A stretch of DNA of 25,958 nucleotides from Theodoxus fluviatilis (lineage: Eukaryota > Mollusca > Gastropoda > Cycloneritida > Neritidae). The notes beneath the pieces were generated by a model, which ran no database searches, was not told the DNA's origin, and worked only from the letters and a program-made list of their open reading frames with translations. Below are positions 11,053-20,693 of the stretch, piece after piece; position 1 is the first letter of the stretch; each line of letters opens with the position of its first letter. Location: NCBI GenBank assembly GCA_034096865.1, contig JAWQFJ010012211.1, positions 1 to 25,958 of the forward strand, read 5' to 3'. Made by a program: the position numbers and the translations under genes.

Positions 11053-11313
11053 CAGGAGGGAGGAGGGAGGAGTGGGGAGGGAGGAGGGGGGAGTGGGGAG
11101 GGAGGAGGATAGGGAGGAGTGGGGAGGGAGGAGGGAGGAGGAGGAGAGAGGAAGGGGGAGGGAGGAGGATAGGGAGGAGTGGGGAGGGAGGAGGGAGGAG
11201 AAGGAGAGATGAGGGGGGAGGGAGGAGGATAGGGAGGAGTGGGGAGGGAGGAGGAGGAGAGAGGAAGGGGGAGGGAGGAGGATAGGGAGGAGTGGGGAGG
11301 GAGGAGAGGGGAG
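11053..11313 (+). repeat. G-rich minisatellite, about 60-bp period
   Basis: Guanine-rich GGGAGGAGG/GTGGGGAGGG tract. The words GGATAGGGAGGAGTGGGG restart at 60-bp spacing (near 11107, 11167 and 11227) and then about 53 bp later. Many runs of three or more G on the forward strand give strong G-quadruplex potential. The open frames across it on both strands encode low-complexity peptides and are not credible genes. Confidence 0.9.
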
Positions 11314-11550
11314 CAGCAGGGAAAAACAGACTGATGGTGTGTGGTCTGCATGTGCATACCACGTCCAGGGAGCAAACAGCGCCACGGATGGCGTAGTGCC
11401 GGGGTCGCGCCATGAAATAAAAACACCTCTGTGAGGAAGATGTCATGAGCATCTTCCTCCTCAGGGCACGAAACATGTTCAGCTGCAGACACATGCACAG
11501 GCTGGTGGTTCCTTTTTTCTCAAGTACTTTGATGATCATCTTGTTTGTCA
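11314..11550. other. Short single-copy stretch
   Basis: Unique sequence between the G-rich array and the 15-bp array. Open frames starting here continue into the 15-bp repeat only because that unit is a multiple of three. No promoter or RNA gene is recognised. Confidence 0.5.
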
Positions 11551-12280
11551 ACTCACCAGACATCAGCTCACCAGACATCAGTTCACCAGACATCAGCTCA
11601 CCAGACATCAGTTCACCAGACGTCAGCTCACCAGACATCAGCTCACCAGACATCAGTTCACCAGACGTCAGCTCACCAGACATCAGCTCACCAGACATCA
11701 GTTCACCAGACATCAGCTCACCAGACATCAGCTCACCAGACGTCAGCTCACCAGACATCAGTTCACCAGACATCAGCTCACCAGACATCAGTTCACCAGA
11801 CATCAGCTCACCAGACATCAGCTCACCAGACGTCAGCTCACCAGACATCAGCTCACCAGACGTCAGCTCACCAGACATCAGCTCACCAGACGTCAGCTCA
11901 CCAGACGTCAGCTCACCAGACATCAGCTCACCAGACATCAGCTCACCAGACATCAGCTCACCAGACATCAGCTCACCAGACGTCAGCTCACCAGACATCA
12001 GCTCAGAGACATCAGCTCATCAGACGTCAGCTCACCAGACGTCAGCTCACCAGACATCAGCTCACAGACATCAGCTCACCAGACGTCAGCTCACCAGACA
12101 TCAGCTCACAGACATCAGCTCATCAGACGTCAGCTCACCAGACATCAACTCACCAGATATCAGCTCACCAGACATCAGCTCACCAGACCTCAGCTCACCA
12201 GACATCAACTCACCAGACATCAGCTCACAGACATCAGCTCACCAGACGTCAGCTCACCAGACATCAGCTCACCAGACATC
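11551..12280 (+). repeat. 15-bp minisatellite (CTCACCAGACATCAG)
   Basis: About 49 copies of a 15-bp unit with two common variants, CATCAG/CGTCAG and GCTC/GTTC. Parts show a GTTC/GCTC alternation, giving a 30-bp period. From about 12001 several units lose bases (CTCACAGACATCAG and CTCATCAG), which shifts frame. Because 15 is divisible by three, all forward frames are open for a while (repeating SSPDI or HQTSA) and the reverse strand reads repeating SGELM. These are composition artefacts unless transcripts show otherwise. The array abuts the next one with no spacer at about 12280. Confidence 0.97.
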
Positions 12281-13975
12281 TACAGGTGTGCCTGACCGTG
12301 ATGTACCAGTCAGCAGTACAGGTGTGCCTACTGTGCCAGTCAGCAGTACAGGTGTGTCTGACTGTGCCAGTCAGCAGTACAGGTGTGCCTGACTGTGATG
12401 TGCCAGTCAGCAGTACAGGTGTGCCTGACTGTGATGTGCCAGTCAGCAGTACAGGTGTGCCTGACTGTGATGTGCCAGTCAGCAGTACAGGTGTGCCTGA
12501 CTGTGCCAGTCAGCAGTACAGGTGTGCCTGACTGTGATGTGCCAGTCAGCAGTACAGGTGTGCCTGACTGTGATGTGCCAGTCAGCAGTACAGGTGTGCC
12601 TGACTGTGATGTGCCAGTCAGCAGTACAGGTGTGCCTGACTGTGCCAGTCAGCAGTACAGGTGTGCCTGACTGTGATGTGCCAGTCAGCAGTACAGGTGT
12701 GCCTGACTGTGATGTGCCAGTCAGCAGTACAGGTGTGCCTGACTGTGATGTGCCAGTCAGCAGTACAGGTGTGCCTGACTGTGATGTGCCAGTCAGCAGT
12801 ACAGGTGTGCCTGACTGTGCCAGTCAGCAGTACAGGTGTGCCTGACTGTGATGTGCCAGTCAGCAGTACAGGTGTGCCTGACTGTGATGTGCCAGTCAGC
12901 AGTACAGGTGTGCCTGACTGTGATGTGCCAGTCAGCAGTACAGGTGTGCCTGACTGTGCCAGTCAGCAGTACAGGTGTGCCTGACTGTGATGTGCCAGTC
13001 AGCAGTACAGGTGTGCCTACTGTGCCAGTCAGCAGTACAGGTGTGCCTGACTGTGATGTGCCAGTCAGCAGTACAGGTGTGCCTGACTGTGCTTGACTGT
13101 GCCAGTCAGCAGTACAGGTGTGCCTGACTGTGATGTGCCAGTCAGCAGTACAGGTGTGCCTGACTGTGATGTGCCAGTCAGCAGTACAGGTGTGCCTGAC
13201 TGTGCCAGTCAGCAGTACAGGTGTGCCTGACTGTGATGTGCCAGTCAGCAGTACAGGTGTGCCTGACTGTGATGTGCCAGTCAGCAGTACAGGTGTGCCT
13301 GACTGTGATGTGCCAGTCAGCAGTACAGGTGTGCCTGACTGTGATGTGCCAGTCAGCAGTACAGGTGTGCCTGACTGTGATGTGCCAGTCAGCAGTACAG
13401 GTGTGCCTGACTGTGATGTGCCAGTCAGCAGTACAGGTGTGCCTGACTGTGATGTGCCAGTCAGCAGTACAGGTGTGCCTGACTGTGATGTGCCAGTCAG
13501 CAGTACAGGTGTGCTTGACTGTGCCAGTCAGCAGTACAGGTGTGCCTGACTGTGCCAGTCAGCAGTACAGGTGTGCCTGACTGTGATGTGCCAGTCAGCA
13601 GTACAGGTGTGCCTGACTGTGCTTGACTGTGCCAGTCAGCAGTACAGGTGTGCCTGACTGTGATGTGCCAGTCAGCAGTACAGGTGTGCTTGACTGTGCC
13701 AGTCAGCAGTACAGGTGTGTCTGACTGTGCCAGTCAGCAGTACAGGTGTGTCTGACTGTGCCAGTCAGCAGTACAGGTGTGTCTGACTGTGCCAGTCAGC
13801 AGTACAGGTGTGCCTGACTGTGCCAGTCAGCAGTACAGGTGTGCCTGACTGTGCCAGTCAGCAGTACAGGTGTGCCTGACTGTGCCAGTCAGCAGTACAG
13901 GTGTGCCTGACTGTGCCAGTCAGCAGTACAGGTGTGCCTGACTGTGCCAGTCAGCAGTACAGGTGTGCCTGACTG
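12281..13975 (+). repeat. 31/36-bp minisatellite
   Basis: About 50 units of GTGCCAGTCAGCAGTACAGG followed by TGTGCCTGACT, in a 31-bp form and a 36-bp form that adds GTGAT. Three 36-bp units plus one 31-bp unit form a 139-bp higher-order period, visible as identical restarts at 12383, 12522 and 12661; the next, at 12836, comes after one additional 36-bp unit. The last ~300 bp consist only of 31-bp units. Rare variants carry a 10-bp GCTTGACTGT addition (near 13091 and 13620). Each unit contains inverted 7-mers CAGTCAG and CTGACTG separated by 14 bases. Mixed 31/36 lengths break every frame, so the open frames of about 85-145 codons are not genes. Confidence 0.97.
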
Positions 13976-14300
13976 CCACTAGAACAGAGCCAGACCTCCA
14001 CAGCGTTGTCGCCGTCGCGTCCCATCGTCCATGCCATGGCGTCCAACACCTGCATCGAGGGAGTCACGTGGTCTGGGTCTGCCTTCCGCCAGGACGTTGT
14101 GCCCGGCAGCAAACGCCAAGGCTGACGGGGCAGAGCCGACTTCCCCGATTTAGACAGAGCACTGCTGGATGAGTTTCCGTGGCTGAAACTCAAACCTCCC
14201 CGACTGCACCCCTCCCAAGCACGCTGCTCGGCAGGCAAGAGGGCGGCCGTCAGTGTTCTGGCCCGCCATCACAGGATCAGCACGCAACTAAGGCAAACAT
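13976..14300. other. GC-rich single-copy stretch with weak coding-like frames
   Basis: Unique, GC-rich sequence. On the reverse strand a 95-codon frame (14238-13951) is open across almost all of it. On the forward strand a frame beginning after the stop at 13971 is open for about 50 codons to a stop near 14124. It contains an ATG at 14037 in a good start context, and a different frame stays open downstream. GC-rich DNA is poor in stop codons, and I recognise no domain in either direction. I see no convincing splice sites. It could be a diverged exon, but the evidence is too thin to call one. Confidence 0.3.
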
Positions 14301-14504
14301 CTGTCTACTGTTACTCATCTCAGGAAACTCGGCATGGCCTATTTCTCACACTATCAGTCTCCTGTCTTCTGTCTACTGTTACTCACCTCAGGAAACTCGG
14401 CATGGCCTATTTCTCACACTATCAGTCTCCTGTCTTCTGTCTACTGTTACTCACCTCAGGAAACTCGGCATGGCCTATTTCTCACACTATCAGTCTCCTG
14501 TCTG
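14301..14504 (+). repeat. Three tandem copies of a 68-bp unit
   Basis: CTGTCTACTGTTACTCA starts at 14301, 14369 and 14437, an exact 68-bp period, with only a T/C difference in the first copy (TCATCTCAGG against TCACCTCAGG). The third copy ends at a CTGTCTGCAGG junction. The near-identity points to recent amplification. 68 is not a multiple of three, so a coding role is unlikely. Confidence 0.95.
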
Positions 14505-14603
14505 CAGGGCGTACGTAGCAGGACTTGGTACGGTGGACAGTGTGCGTAAACACGAATGAATCAGCAACACCAGTGCAACGATATGGAGTAACTGTAGGAA
14601 ATT

Positions 14604-14607
<4 letters not shown>

Positions 14608-14652
<45 letters not shown>
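14608..14652. repeat. GA dinucleotide microsatellite
   Basis: A pure GA run of about 22 repeats inside single-copy, purine-rich DNA just upstream of the 37-bp array. Confidence 0.97.
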
Positions 14653-14656
<4 letters not shown>

Positions 14657-14760
14657 AACTGATGTCTGGTAGAAGGGTGAGGAAGATCAGAAAGACATCA
14701 AGTGAAAATGAGACGGACAAAGCACGGGGAGAGAGTGAGGGGAACCGAGATATATCTGTT

Positions 14761-14768
14761 TATAAAAG
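14761..14768 (+). promoter_or_regulatory. Candidate TATA box upstream of the 37-bp array
   Basis: TATAAAAG is a perfect match to the metazoan TATA consensus and lies about 40 bp before the first 37-bp unit. A start about 25-30 bp downstream would fall near 14790, just after the ATGs at 14784 and 14788. No other promoter element is recognised. An 8-bp match occurs by chance often enough that this is only a candidate. Confidence 0.25.
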
Positions 14769-14805
14769 CGAAAGCAATTCTTAATGGATGCGGGGACCAA
14801 GCGTA

Positions 14806-16329
14806 GTGCATTTTGTGCACAGACTACAGTCATTCTGCCAGAGTGCATTTTGTGCACAGACTGCAGTCATTCTGCCAGAGTGCATTTTGTGCACAGACTA
14901 CAGTCATTCTGCCAGAGTGCATTTTGTGCACAGACTGCAGTCATTCTGCCAGAGTGCATTTTGTGCACAGACTACAGTCATTCTGCCAGAGTGCATTTTT
15001 TGTGCACAGACTGCAGTCATTCTGCCAGAGTGCATTTTGTGCACAGACTACAGTCATTCTGCCAGAGTGCATTTTGTGCACAGACTGCAGTCATTCTGCC
15101 AGAGTGCATTTTGTGCACAGACTACAGTCATTCTGCCAGAGTGCATTTTGTGCACAGACTGCAGTCATTCTGCCAGAGTGCATTTTGTGCACAGACTACA
15201 GTCATTCTGCCAGAGTGCATTTTGTGCACAGACTGCAGTCATTCTGCCAGAGTGCATTTTGTGCACAGACTACAGTCATTCTGCCAGAGTGCATTTTGTG
15301 CACAGACTACAGTCATTCTGCCAGAGTGCATTTTGTGCACAGACTACAGTCATTCTGCCAGAGTGCATTTTGTGCACAAACTACAGTCATTCTGCCAGAG
15401 TGCATTTTGTGCACAGACTGCAGTCATTCTGCCAGAGTGCATTTTGTGCACAGACTACAGTCATTCTGCCAGAGTGCATTTTGTGCACAGACTGCAGTCA
15501 TTCTGCCAGAGTGCATTTTGTGCACAGACTACAGTCATTCTGCCAGAGTGCATTTTGTGCACAGACTGCAGTCATTCTGCCAGAGTGCATTTTGTGCACA
15601 GACTGCAGTCATTCTGCCAGAGTGCATTTTGTGCACAGACTGCAGTCATTCTGCCAGAGTGCATTTTGTGCACAGACTACAGTCATTCTGCCAGAGTGCA
15701 TTTTGTGCACAGACTGCAGTCATTCTGCCAGAGTGCATTTTGTGCACAGACAGCAGTCATTCTGCCAGAGTGCATTTTGTGCACAGACTACAGTCATTCT
15801 GCCAGAGTGCATTTTGTGCACAAACTGCAGTCATTCTGCCAGAGTGCATTTTGTGGACAGACTACAGTCATTCTGCCAGAGTGCATTTTGTGCACAGACT
15901 ACAGTCATTCTGCCAGAGTGCATTTTGTGCACAGACTGCAGTCATTCTGCCAGAGTGCATTTTGTGCACAGACTACAGTCATTCTGCCAGAGTGCATTTT
16001 GTGCACAGACTACAGTCATTCTGCCAGAGTGCATTTTGTGCACAGACTGCAGTCATTCTGCCAGAGTGCATTTTGTGCACAGACTACAGTCATTCTGCCA
16101 GAGTGCATTTTGTGCACAGACTGCAGTCATTCTGCCAGAGTGCATTTTGTGCACAGACTGCAGTCATTCTGCCAGAGTGCATTTTGTGCACAGACTGCAG
16201 TCATTCTGCCAGAGTGCATTTTGTGCACAGACTACAGTCATTCTGCCAGAGTGCATTTTGTGCACAGACTGCAGTCATTCTGCCAGAGTGCATTTTGTGG
16301 ACAGACTACAGTCATTCTGCCAGAGTGCA
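14806..16329 (+). repeat. 37-bp minisatellite, 41 units
   Basis: Forty-one copies of a 37-bp unit containing GTGCATTTTGTGCACAGACT and then the CAGTCATTCTGCCAGA block. The main polymorphism is GACTACAG against GACTGCAG. The first twelve units alternate strictly between the two forms, a 74-bp higher-order period; later units do not. One unit (near 14994-15001) has six T instead of four. The G form makes a perfect 10-bp palindrome, GACTGCAGTC, and GTGCA/TGCAC forms a second dyad around TTTTG. The unit holds no stop codon in any forward frame, so all three frames stay open throughout. Confidence 0.98.
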
Positions 16330-16591
16330 CGGCGTTCCGCGTGGCCGCAGTGCGACCTGCCCCTCTCTGCAGCGTACAGCGCGGCACGTGCGCTGCGATC
16401 CTCTGGAACGACCCGGCAGGAGGGCAGCGATTCTCTGGAACGACCCGGCAGGAGGGCAGAGATGTGGAGGCGATGCCAGACGCCAGACGCCAGACCAGCA
16501 TCGAGCAGCGCACTGCTGCTCCTCCAGGGCGCCGCATCGCCTTTCTTGGAAACGGGGACTTAGCCCTGTCTTTCCACCCGCCTGTGTCAGG
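16330..16591. other. GC-rich single-copy stretch with a 2 x 32-bp repeat
   Basis: Unique GC-rich DNA between two arrays. Two tandem 32-bp copies lie at 16395-16426 and 16427-16458, sharing CTCTGGAACGACCCGGCAGG and differing at one base (GATC/GATT). Both strands have stop-poor frames of about 100 codons with no recognisable domain. Confidence 0.7.
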
Positions 16592-16867
16592 CCCTGTGTG
16601 ACGTCACAGATCTCGATGACGCTTGATGCAATGGCCATGTGTGACATCACAGGTCACAATATCGCTTGATGCAATGGCCATGTGTGACGTCACAGGTCAC
16701 AATGTTGCTTGATACAATGGCCATGTGTGACGTCACAGCTCTCGATTTTGCTTAACGCAATGGCCATGTGTGACGTCACATGTCTCGATTTTGCTTATTG
16801 CAATGGCCATGTTTGACGTCACAGGTCTCGATGTTGCTTGATGCAATGGCCAGGTGTGACGTCACAG
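16592..16867 (+). repeat. 43-bp minisatellite carrying CRE-type palindromes
   Basis: Seven copies of the word TGACGTCA or a one-base variant sit at 16599, 16642 (TGACATCA), 16685, 16728, 16771, 16814 and 16857, exactly 43 bp apart. Between them lie variable GGTCTCGATGTTGCTTGATG-type segments and the palindrome ATGGCCAT, usually followed by GTG. TGACGTCA is the full consensus site for CREB/ATF-type bZIP factors; most copies extend to the 12-bp palindrome TGTGACGTCACA. The word is conserved while the neighbouring GTCTCGAT/GTCACAAT bases vary. Whether this is regulatory or simply the repeat unit cannot be decided here. Confidence 0.93.
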
Positions 16868-16961
16868 GACTTCCCTAAGGCTGTGGCAGTCCCTCCACTG
16901 TGGGCGAACTTCCGGTCCTTGTCAACAGGCGGGGGCGTGTTGCTGTCGACCTTAGGCTGTC

Positions 16962-18750
16962 TCTCACCTGGCTGTCTCTCTCACCAGTCTCTCGCCAGAC
17001 TGTGTCTCTCACCAGACTGTCTCTTGCCAGACTCTGTCTCTCACCAGACTGTGTCTCTCACCAGACTCTGTCTCTCACCAGACTCTGTCTCTCACCAGAC
17101 TGTGTCTCTCACCAGACTCTGTCTCTCACCAGACACTGTCTCTCACCATAATGTGTCTCTCACGAGACTGTGTCTCTCACCAGACTGTGTCTCTCACCAG
17201 ACTCTGTCTCTCACCAGACACTGTCTCTCACCATAATGTGTCTCTCACGAGACTGTGTCTCTCACGAGACTGTGTCTCTCACGAGACTGTGTCTCTCACC
17301 AGACTCTGTCTCTCACCAAAATGTCTCTCACCAGACTGTGTCTCTCACCAGACTCTGTCTCTCACCAGACTCTGTCTCTCACCAGACACTGTCTCTTACC
17401 AGACTGTCTCTCACCAGACTGAATCTCTCACCAGACTCTGTCTCTCACCAGACTCTGTCTCTTACCAGACTGTCTCTCACCAGACTGTCTCTCACCAGAC
17501 TGTGTCTCTCACCAGACTCTGTCTCTCACCAGACTCTGTCTCTCACCATAATGTGTCTCTCACCAGACTCTGTCTCTCACCAGACTGTGTCTCTCACCAG
17601 ACTCTGTCTCTCACCAGACACTGTCTCTCACCATAATGTGTCTCTCACGAGACTGTGTCTCTCACGAGACTGTGTCTCTCACCAGACTCTGTCTCTCACC
17701 AGACTCTGTCTCTCACCAAAATGTCTCTCACCAGACTGTGTCTCTCACCAGACTCTGTCTCTCACCAGACTCTGTCTCTCACCAGACACTGTCTCTTACC
17801 AGACTGTCTCTCACCAGACTGTATCTCTCACCAGACTCTGTCTCTCACCAGACTCTGTCTCTTACCAGACTGTCTCTCACCAGACTGTCTCTCACCAGAC
17901 TGTGTCTCTCACCAGACTCTGTCTCTCACCAGACTGTGTCTCTCACCAGACACTGTCTCTCACCAGACTGTATCTCTCACCAGACTCTGTCTCTCACCAG
18001 ACTCTGTCTCTTACCAGACTGTCTCTCACCAGACTGTCTCTCACCAGACTGTGTCTCTCACCAGACTCTGTCTCTCACCAGACTGTGTCTCTCACCAGAC
18101 ACTGTCTCTCACCAGACTGTGTCTCTCACCAGACTCTGTCTCTTACCAGACTGTCTCTCACCAGACTGTCTCTCACCAGACTGTCTCTCACCAGACTGTT
18201 TCTCACCAGACTGTCTCTCACCAGACTGTCTCTCACCAGACTCTTACTCTCACCAGACTGTCTCTCACCAGACTGTTTCTCACCAGACTGTCTCTCACCA
18301 GACTGTCTCTCACCAGACTCTGTCTCTTACCAGAATCTGTCTCTCACCAGACTGTCTCTCACCAGACTGTGTCTCTCACCAGACTCTGTCTCTCACCAGA
18401 CACTGTCTCTGACCATAATGTGTCTCTCACCAGACTGTGTCTCTCACCAGACTGTGTCTCTCACTAGACTGTGTCTCTCACCAGACACTGTCTCTCACCA
18501 TAATGTGTCTCTCACCAGACTCTGTCTCTCACCAGACACTGTCTCTCACCATAATGTGTCTCTCACCAGACTCTGTCTCTCACCAGACTCTGTCTCTCAC
18601 CATAATGTGTCTCTCACCAGACTCTGTCTCTCACCAGACTGTGTCTCTCACCAGACTCTGTCTCTCACCAGACTGTGTCTCTCACGAGACTGTGTCTCTC
18701 ACGAGACTGTGTCTCTCACGAGACTGTGTCTCTCACCAGACTCTGTCTCT
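16962..18750 (+). repeat. 15/17-bp pyrimidine-rich minisatellite, left part
   Basis: More than 100 copies of TCTCTCACCAGACTGTG or TCTCTCACCAGACTCTG (17 bp), mixed with a 15-bp form lacking two bases and variants CAGACACTG, CACGAGACTG and CACCATAATG. Variant order repeats at a 400-bp offset: TCTCACCAAA at 17311 and 17711, and AGACTGTCTCTCACCAGACT at 17401 and 17801. Long open frames (up to 586 codons) arise because the unit lacks stops and do not indicate genes. Many units place AGAC and GTCT arms around a three-base loop. Confidence 0.97.
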
Positions 18751-18930
18751 CGACGTCATCAGACTCCGAAACACCTTCACTTTCACTCTAGTCACTGTCA
18801 GTCTACCGTCAATCTCCAGTGTCATTCTCCGATCTCTCTCTGTTCAGTGTCAGTCCAATTGTCCGTTTCTGCTCCCTCTTTTCGAATTTTTTCCAACTGC
18901 GTGAGTGGTGACGTTTCTAAAGAAACCTGA
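18751..18930. other. Non-repeat interruption within the 15/17-bp array
   Basis: About 180 bp of unrelated sequence starting CGACGTCATC and ending GAAACCTGA, flanked on both sides by ordinary array units. It is pyrimidine-rich in its first half. I see no terminal inverted repeat, tRNA-like box or certain target duplication, so it may be an inserted fragment or single-copy DNA that separates two array expansions. Confidence 0.7.
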
Positions 18931-19955
18931 GTCTGTGTCTCTGACCAGACTCTGTCTCTCACCAGACTCTGTCTCTCACCAGACTCTGTCTCTCACCAGA
19001 CTCTGTCTCTCACCAGACTGTCTCTCACCAGACTCTGTCTCTCACCAGACTCTGTCTCTCACCAGACTGTCTCTCACCATACTCTGTCTCTCACCAGACT
19101 CTGTCTCTCACCAGACTCTGTCTCTCACCAGACTGTCTCTCACCAGACTCTGTCTCTCACCAGACTCTGTCTCTCACCAGACTGTGTCTCTCACCAGACT
19201 CTGTCTCTCACCAGACTCTGTCTCTCACCAGACTGTGTCTGTCACCATAATGTGTCTCTCACCAGACTCTGTCTCTCACCAGACTGTGTCTCTCACCAGA
19301 CTGTGTCTGTCACCATAATGTGTCTCTCACCAGACTCTGTCTCTCACCAAAATGTCTCTCACCAGACTGTGTCTCTCACCAGACTGTGTCTCTCACCAGA
19401 CTGTGTCTCTCACCAGACTCTGTCTCTCACCAGACTGTGTCTTTCACCAGACTGTGTCTCTCACCAGACTGTGTCTCTCACCAGACTGTGTCTCTCACCA
19501 GACTCTGTCTCTCACCAGACTCTGTCTCTCACCAGACTGTGTCTTTCACCAGACTGTGTCTCTCACCAGACTCTGTCTCTCACCAGACTGTGTCTTTCAC
19601 CAGACTGTGTCTCTCACCAGACTGTGTCTCTCACCAGACTGTGTCTCTCACCAGACTCTGTCTCTCACCAGACTCTGTCTGTCACCAAACTCTGTCTCTC
19701 ACCAGACTGTGTCTGTCACCATAATGTGTCTCTCACCAGACTGTGTCTCTCACCAGACTGTGTCTATCACCATAATGTGTCTCTCACCAGACTCTGTCTC
19801 TCACCAAAATGTCTCTCACCAGACTCAGTCTCTCACGAGACTGTCTCTCACCAGACTCTGTCTCTCACCAGACTCTGTCTCTCATCAGATCGTCTCTCAC
19901 CAGACTCTGTCTCTCACCAGACTATGTCTCTCACCAAACTGTCTCTCATCAGATC
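18931..19955 (+). repeat. 15/17-bp minisatellite, right part
   Basis: The same CTCACCAGAC-based repeat resumes with GTCTGTGTCTCTGACCAGAC and continues to about 19955. It decays at its right edge into variants such as CATCAGATCG. A GTCTTTCACC variant is private to 19441-19610, and CTGTCACCATAATG recurs several times. Open frames of up to 283 codons run through it and are explained by the stop-free unit. Confidence 0.96.
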
Positions 19956-20693
19956 GTCTCTCAGCAGTCACTGTGACGAGCAACTTATGGTTCGGTCTCC
20001 TGTGTCACTTGTACCTAACCACGCCCCATCAACAGCAGAACTGCGAGGCCTGACCACAATTCTACGTCACGGGCAGCGGAGGCTCCACAACACCTCGGTT
20101 TGAACGTCAGCATCCAGTGTTGTGGGCAAGCGCCTTTCAAAGAGTTCTGCGTGACTGCCCATCAGTGATGACATGAATTCTGCACTGGAGCCTAGGGTCG
20201 ATTTTCATGTGCGCAACTCCTTTATGTCTCACAGCGCTTGATGAAATCTTCTTGATTGACTCGGCCTTTGAAAACACAGCAATTATTTTACACAAGAATT
20301 ATCTTCATCGAGCAGGTGTCCAACTTGGAATTCGATCACCATTCGCCATTGCAACCCTGCTTTTTTGTATGGACGTGTCGAATGTCTTCAACACAAGTTT
20401 GCCAAACATTTTCAGAGAAAACAAAGGGAATGAAAATGGGACGAGAGGAAATCAACTTGCCTCCATTCAGCTGCAAAAATCGTCGCCTGCTTCATTCTTA
20501 CAGACTCACCCATTCGTCTTATGTGTCACGTGACGACTTAAGACGCCAGGCAGCCAGGCACTGTCATGGAACGCAGCAGACATGTCGGAACTTGTCCAGC
20601 AGGCCGACACGCCAGTCCCCGGGCATTATCAGAATGGGGACAGATTGACAGGCAACTCTGCTCAGCAGACCGCGGCACGGCTGCCTCTCCCTC
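19956..20693. other. Single-copy stretch with a 108-codon open frame
   Basis: Unique sequence of ordinary base composition, one of the few sizeable non-repetitive parts. The forward frame 20207-20533 (108 codons) and the overlapping frame 20256-20648 (130 codons) show no domain, signal or repeat I recognise. Neither has clear splice or polyadenylation signals nearby. Chance frames or a decayed mobile element are equally possible. Confidence 0.45.

Larger units (their letters stand above)
14784..16601 (+). other. 605-codon open frame over the 37-bp array (coding status doubtful)
   Basis: An ATG at 14784 opens a frame through all 41 repeat units and about 90 codons of unique sequence to a TGA inside the first 43-bp repeat. 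Similar frames start at ATG 14788 and, without an ATG, near 14813. Because 37 is not a multiple of three and the unit is stop-free, every frame reads the same 37-residue cyclic peptide (AQTTVILPECILCTD... with frequent Cys and His). The two-base insertion in one unit is invisible for the same reason. No signal peptide or known domain is seen in the C-terminal unique part. A chance stop-free minisatellite is the simplest explanation; a real low-complexity protein cannot be excluded. Confidence 0.15.

Noticed and set aside
10932..11998. Reverse-strand open frames up to 337 codons across the G-rich and 15-bp arrays
   Set aside because: Composition-driven: the C-rich strand of the G-rich array and the 15-bp repeat both lack stops; the frame merges two unrelated repeats.
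11445..12531. Repeat proteins of 315-328 residues (SSPDI or HQTSA repeats)
   Set aside because: Open frames come from a 15-bp stop-free unit; alternative frames and the reverse strand are equally open, and they run into an unrelated 31/36-bp array.
17170..18930. 586-codon open frame of SLTRLCLSPD-type repeats
   Set aside because: It runs through a 15/17-bp satellite whose mixed unit lengths shift frame constantly; it stays open only because the unit lacks stops.
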